Below, one piece after another: positions 60,914 to 64,000 of a stretch of DNA of 64,000 bases. The translations under genes were made by a program, and so were the position numbers. The notes under the pieces are model-generated. The model saw only the letters and a list, made by a program, of their open reading frames with translations, had not been told where the DNA came from and did no database searches. Source of the DNA: CAIWHR01 sp963734575 (GTDB taxonomy: Bacteria > Pseudomonadota > Gammaproteobacteria > Burkholderiales > Casimicrobiaceae). Numbering within the stretch: the first letter of the stretch is position 1; each line of letters opens with the position of its first letter. The stretch spans positions 295,314 through 359,313 of the forward strand of contig CAVTHT010000013.1 in assembly GCA_963734575.1 (NCBI GenBank), read 5' to 3'.

Positions 60914-63541
60914 GTGGCAGCAGCCGCTCTGGCGCCGACGTTCCTGCTCGGCGATGTACGGATCGAGCCCGCCGCGCTGCGGATCGAAGGACCGGCCGGC
61001 GCCGTGCATGTGGAACCGCGCGTGATGAGCGTGCTCGTCATGCTCGCGAACCGTGCGCCGCAACCGGTGTCGCGCGAGGAGTTGTTGCAGACGGTATGGG
61101 GTGGCGCCTTCGTGACCGACGCCGTGCTCACGCGGTGCATCTCGCTGCTGCGGCACCATCTGGGCGATGCGCGCGACGGCCCCAGATTCATCGAGACGCT
61201 GTCGAAGCACGGCTACCGGGTGGTTGCCCAGGTTTCGCCGATCGAGGGTCCGACGGTCGGTTCCGCATCCGCATCCGGCGCCGGGCTACATTCGCTCGCG
61301 GTGCTGCCCTTCGTGAATCGTTCTGGCGATCCGGCCGACGAGCTGCTGGCGGATGGCTTGACCGACCTGTTGATTGCGACGCTCGCGTCGATCGCTTCCC
61401 TGCGCGTGATCTCGCGCACGTCGTCGATGCACTACAAGCGCTCGGGCCAGAGCCTCACCCAGATCGCGGCAGAGCTCAAGGTCGATCACGTCGTCGAAGG
61501 ATCCGTGCTGCACGCGGGCGGGCGGGTCGAGGTCGTCGTTGAGCTCATCGACGCGGCGACGGACACGCAGCGATGGTCGAGCAGCTACGCCCGCGAGCTC
61601 GTGGACATCATCGGCCTCCTCAACGAGATCGCCTCGGCGGTGGCCGAAGGGATCAGTGCGTGCCTGACGCCGGCGGACATCGCGCGCCTGGCGCGCACGC
61701 CCACGTTGTCCCGGGACGCCATTGCGGCGTACCTGCGCGGCCGCTATTGCTGGGCGCAGCGCACGCCCGAAGCCTTGCGTGAGGCGGATGCCGCATTCGC
61801 GGCCTGCACCCAGGCGACGCCGCACTTCGCGCCGGGCTGGAGCGGACGCGCCGATTGCCACGTGGTACTCGGGTTGTACGGCATCGATGCGCCCGCGGTA
61901 GCCGCGTCGCGTGCGCGCGAGTACAGCGAGCGCGCCTGCAGCCTCGATCCGGAGAGCGGAGAAGCGGAGGCGACCCGAGGCGCCGTGCGACTCTTCTTCG
62001 ACTGGGATTTCACCGCCGCGGAAGCTGCATTCGAACGCGCGCTGGCGCTATCGCCGAGCCATGCGGTCACGTATCTCTCGTACGGCGACCTGCGCCTCTT
62101 TGCCGGGGACGTCACTGACGCGCTGCGATTGATCCGGCGCGCCGCGGCGCTGAATCCGCTCGATCCCGGGCTCAATATGAACGTTGGCGACTACCTCGTG
62201 TTCGGACGGCGGTTGCGCGAGGGAGTGGATCAGTTCCGCCGGACGCTCGAGATGGCGCCGCATTTCGTGCCCGCGCGCGCTCGCCTTGCGGAGGCACTCG
62301 CGTTGCTCGGCGAGCATGCGGCGGCGCGGCAGGAAGCGGAACGCGCCGTGCGCGAGGCAGCCTCGCCGGTGCGGATCCAGGAGATGCTTACCTTCGTCAT
62401 CGCCGCGAGTGGCGCGATGGAAGAGGCGATGCCGCGGCTGCTCGCGCTCGAGGCCGCGCGCGCGACGCGCTACGTGTCGGCCTGGGAGCTGGCCCGCTCC
62501 TATGCCGTGGGTGGTCTTGCCGACGCGGCGATCCGCTGGCTGCGCCAGGCCATCGCGGAGCGCTGCCCTATGGCCCTCGTCACGCGGCGATACGTTGCGT
62601 TCGATGCGCTTCGAGGCGATCCACGGTTCGCTGCAATGGTCGCGAAGCTAGGGTTGCCTGCGTTGCGCGACGCGTCGAGCGCCCTCACCGAGTTATCGTG
62701 CGGAGGCGCCCGTGCTTTACGTCACGCGGCGATGGCTGCACACCGGGCACGCGGGATCGCGCGGCACGCGCACTTCGCGCCACTCCATCGCGAGCGCATC
62801 GAGCAGCAGCAGCCGGCCTGCAAGCGACTCGCCGACGCCGGCGATCAGCTTCAGCGCTTCCGCCGCCTGGGTCGCGCCGATGATTCCGACCAGCGGCGCG
62901 AACACGCCCATCGTGGCGCAGCGTGTCTCCTCGAGCTCCTCGCCTTCACCGAACAGGCAGTGATAGCAGGGCTTGTCCGGCTCGCGCGGATCGAACACCG
63001 CGACCTGGCCGTCGAAGCGGATCGCAGCGCCAGACACGAGCGGCTTGCCCGTGGCGAACGCGGCGCGGTTCACGGCGTGGCGCGTGGCGAAATTGTCGGA
63101 GCAGTCGAGCACCACGTCGGCCGCGGCGACGAGCGCATGCAAGCGGGCGCCGTCGACGCGTTCACGCACGGTCTGCACGTGCACGTCGGGATTCACGGCG
63201 GCAAGGCGCGCCTGCGCCGCGTCGACCTTCGGCCGTCCGACATCGGCGGTCGCGTAGAGGATCTGACGCTGGAGGTTCGTGAGATCGACCGCGTCGGGAT
63301 CGCACAGGGTCACGGTGCCGATGCCTGCCGCGACCAGGAACTGGGCCGCGGGCGCACCGAGCCCTCCGGCGCCGATGATGAGCACGTGGGCGGCGGCGAA
63401 GCGCTCCTGCGCGTCGACGCCGAGCTCCTCGAGGAGCACGTGCCGGCTGTAGCGAAGAAGCGCCGCATCATCCATGCAGGGCAGGATAGCAAAGCGCGAG
63501 GCTGGCCCGGCAACGACGCTGCGCGAACGGACGGCGAATAG
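60914..63541 (+). CDS. Winged-helix/TPR transcriptional regulator, open frame overruns moeB
   Basis: A CadC-like cytoplasmic regulator. The N-terminal OmpR/PhoB winged helix (about 5-105) includes RVMSVLVMLANRAPQPVSREELLQTVW and FIETLSKHGYRVVAQV. Next comes a TolB/FlgO-like domain (LAVLPFVNRSGDPADELLADGLTDLL, about 130-250) and then TPR-like helices (about 270-580). Unlike CadC there is no transmembrane helix between domains. The reliable homology ends near residue 582 (DPRFAAMVAKLGLP, about 62660). The frame stays open to 63541 but the last ~290 residues are the antisense of moeB, so a stop was probably lost to an indel near 62650-62700. The GTG start has GGAGG upstream. Confidence 0.72.
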   Translation: MAAAALAPTFLLGDVRIEPAALRIEGPAGAVHVEPRVMSVLVMLANRAPQPVSREELLQTVWGGAFVTDAVLTRCISLLRHHLGDARDGPRFIETLSKHGYRVVAQVSPIEGPTVGSASASGAGLHSLAVLPFVNRSGDPADELLADGLTDLLIATLASIASLRVISRTSSMHYKRSGQSLTQIAAELKVDHVVEGSVLHAGGRVEVVVELIDAATDTQRWSSSYARELVDIIGLLNEIASAVAEGISACLTPADIARLARTPTLSRDAIAAYLRGRYCWAQRTPEALREADAAFAACTQATPHFAPGWSGRADCHVVLGLYGIDAPAVAASRAREYSERACSLDPESGEAEATRGAVRLFFDWDFTAAEAAFERALALSPSHAVTYLSYGDLRLFAGDVTDALRLIRRAAALNPLDPGLNMNVGDYLVFGRRLREGVDQFRRTLEMAPHFVPARARLAEALALLGEHAAARQEAERAVREAASPVRIQEMLTFVIAASGAMEEAMPRLLALEAARATRYVSAWELARSYAVGGLADAAIRWLRQAIAERCPMALVTRRYVAFDALRGDPRFAAMVAKLGLPALRDASSALTELSCGGARALRHAAMAAHRARGIARHAHFAPLHRERIEQQQPACKRLADAGDQLQRFRRLGRADDSDQRREHAHRGAACLLELLAFTEQAVIAGLVRLARIEHRDLAVEADRSARHERLARGERGAVHGVARGEIVGAVEHHVGRGDERMQAGAVDAFTHGLHVHVGIHGGKARLRRVDLRPSDIGGRVEDLTLEVREIDRVGIAQGHGADACRDQELGRGRTEPSGADDEHVGGGEALLRVDAELLEEHVPAVAKKRRIIHAGQDSKARGWPGNDAARTDGE
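62717..63475 (-). CDS. moeB: HesA/MoeB/ThiF-family adenylyltransferase
   Basis: A 252-residue E1-like enzyme that adenylates the C-terminal glycine of a sulfur-carrier protein (MoaD or ThiS) for molybdopterin or thiazole synthesis. It begins MDDAALLRYSRHVLLEELGVDAQERF. The ATP site is VLIIGAGGLGAPAAQFLVAAG; the conserved DCSDNFATRHAVNRA is present. Two CXXC zinc pairs are CYHC and CPVC, and the catalytic-cysteine segment is EETRCATMGVFAPLVG. MoeB and ThiF cannot be separated here, since no moa or thi gene is adjacent. The 3' end is antisense to the overrunning regulator frame. Confidence 0.93.
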   Translation of the reverse strand: MDDAALLRYSRHVLLEELGVDAQERFAAAHVLIIGAGGLGAPAAQFLVAAGIGTVTLCDPDAVDLTNLQRQILYATADVGRPKVDAAQARLAAVNPDVHVQTVRERVDGARLHALVAAADVVLDCSDNFATRHAVNRAAFATGKPLVSGAAIRFDGQVAVFDPREPDKPCYHCLFGEGEELEETRCATMGVFAPLVGIIGATQAAEALKLIAGVGESLAGRLLLLDALAMEWREVRVPRDPACPVCSHRRVT

Positions 63542-63623
63542 GCCGAGTGCGGCGGCGAGCGCTCGCCCGGCATCGAGCGCAGGAGTCGCCGATCGCGGCG
63601 ACTCATTCGAGCAGCCATAACCT

Positions 63624-63960
63624 GCCCGTCGAGCATCACCGGTTCGATGGGTGCGACGAACCCGTCCCCGACGTCCGTGGCGTCCCATCCGACCGCGAGC
63701 GGGTCTCCGCTGAAGATCCCGACATCGACGACCACGGTGTCGACGACGGCCCCGCTGCGCTGGATCTGCTGCGCGAGATCGGCGATGCGGGAGCCGCCGG
63801 GGACGAAACCGTCTTCGCCGACGGGCTGAGCGGTGAGGGTGGGGTCGCCACCCGCGACGAGGACGATCTCGCCGGGACGGGAGCCTGCACCCGGTGGTGG
63901 TGCGATGGCTCGGCTACGGCTCGGTGGCCGCGGTGGTGAGGATCTCATGGAGTACGGGTG
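63624..63960 (-). pseudogene. Fragment of D-Ala-D-Ala carboxypeptidase (PBP4/DacB), actinobacterial type
   Basis: On the minus strand the stretch reads PGEIVLVAGGDPTLTAQPVG, then GGSRIADLAQQIQRSGAVVD, TVVVDVGIFSGDPLAVGWDA and DGFVAPIEPVMLDG. The GDPTLT, VVVD.S.FSG..LA.GWD and VAPI..LM.DG blocks mark the DacB/PBP4 family, and this version is of the kind found in actinobacteria. It is an internal part only, about 110-120 residues, and stops abruptly at DG (63624). Upstream frames (ILTTAATEP, PSHRTTT) suggest more homology with one-base breaks near 63880-63905. No catalytic motif (SXXK) is inside. It does not belong with its neighbours; a misjoined contig end is the simplest reading. Confidence 0.65.
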
Positions 63961-64000
63961 CTCAGCAATTGGCGATAGGCCCTGCTGCGCGGGCTTCGGC

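Overview
The window reads as chromosomal DNA of a high-GC Gram-negative betaproteobacterium, probably near Burkholderiales/Rhodocyclales. Supporting features are the set gltB-gltD-hemE-priA-argS-SPOR-dsbA, a class I PHA synthase, an Omp32-type porin, Coq7, and slmA next to argB. Almost every base is coding. I see no tRNA, rRNA, CRISPR array, prophage, insertion sequence or defence system.

Layout. 0.3-15.2 kb (+): glutamate synthase (gltB, gltD), hemE, a non-coding gap with DnaA-box matches, priA, argS, a SPOR protein, an inverted-repeat element, dsbA, an SDR and a TroA-fold binding protein. 15.3-20.6 kb (-): GDSL autotransporter, glycine-zipper lipoprotein-like protein, phaC and an MBL-fold hydrolase. 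20.8-36.3 kb (+): a complete leucine/isovalerate catabolic (liu) locus with its MerR regulator and a probable operator. It holds a thioesterase, liuA, a thiolase, two transporters behind a tandem repeat, a second acyl-CoA dehydrogenase, two HCCA-isomerase-like proteins, a GST, liuB, liuC, a DUF4126 membrane protein, liuD, a GhrA-like reductase, liuE and a DUF1289 protein. The pathway runs isovaleryl-CoA (LiuA), 3-methylcrotonyl-CoA (LiuBD), 3-methylglutaconyl-CoA (LiuC), HMG-CoA (LiuE), then acetoacetate and acetyl-CoA, with the thiolase and PhaC as possible sinks.

36.3-45.6 kb: a broken CoA-transferase, purK-purE (-), slt, an NDUFA9-like protein and cca (+), then coq7 and a porin (-). 46-58.7 kb is an O-antigen/LPS assembly region: WecA-like and WbpM-like enzymes, an O-antigen ligase, three GT9 and two GT4 glycosyltransferases, an MsbA-like flippase and a DUF4254 protein, mostly overlapping by 4 nt. 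58.9-63.5 kb: argB, slmA, a small membrane protein, a winged-helix/TPR regulator and moeB. The last ~0.35 kb encodes a fragment of an actinobacterial-type PBP4 carboxypeptidase and does not fit the rest.

The dominant oddity is quality-related. About thirty single-base frame breaks lie inside conserved housekeeping genes. Nearly all are an extra base, usually a copy of its neighbour. I treat those genes as intact in the organism and frameshifted in this sequence. I did not find a convincing new system. The best leads are the DUF4254 protein in the LPS cluster, the DUF4126 protein inside the liu operon, the hemE-priA gap with DnaA-box matches, and two intergenic repeat elements.
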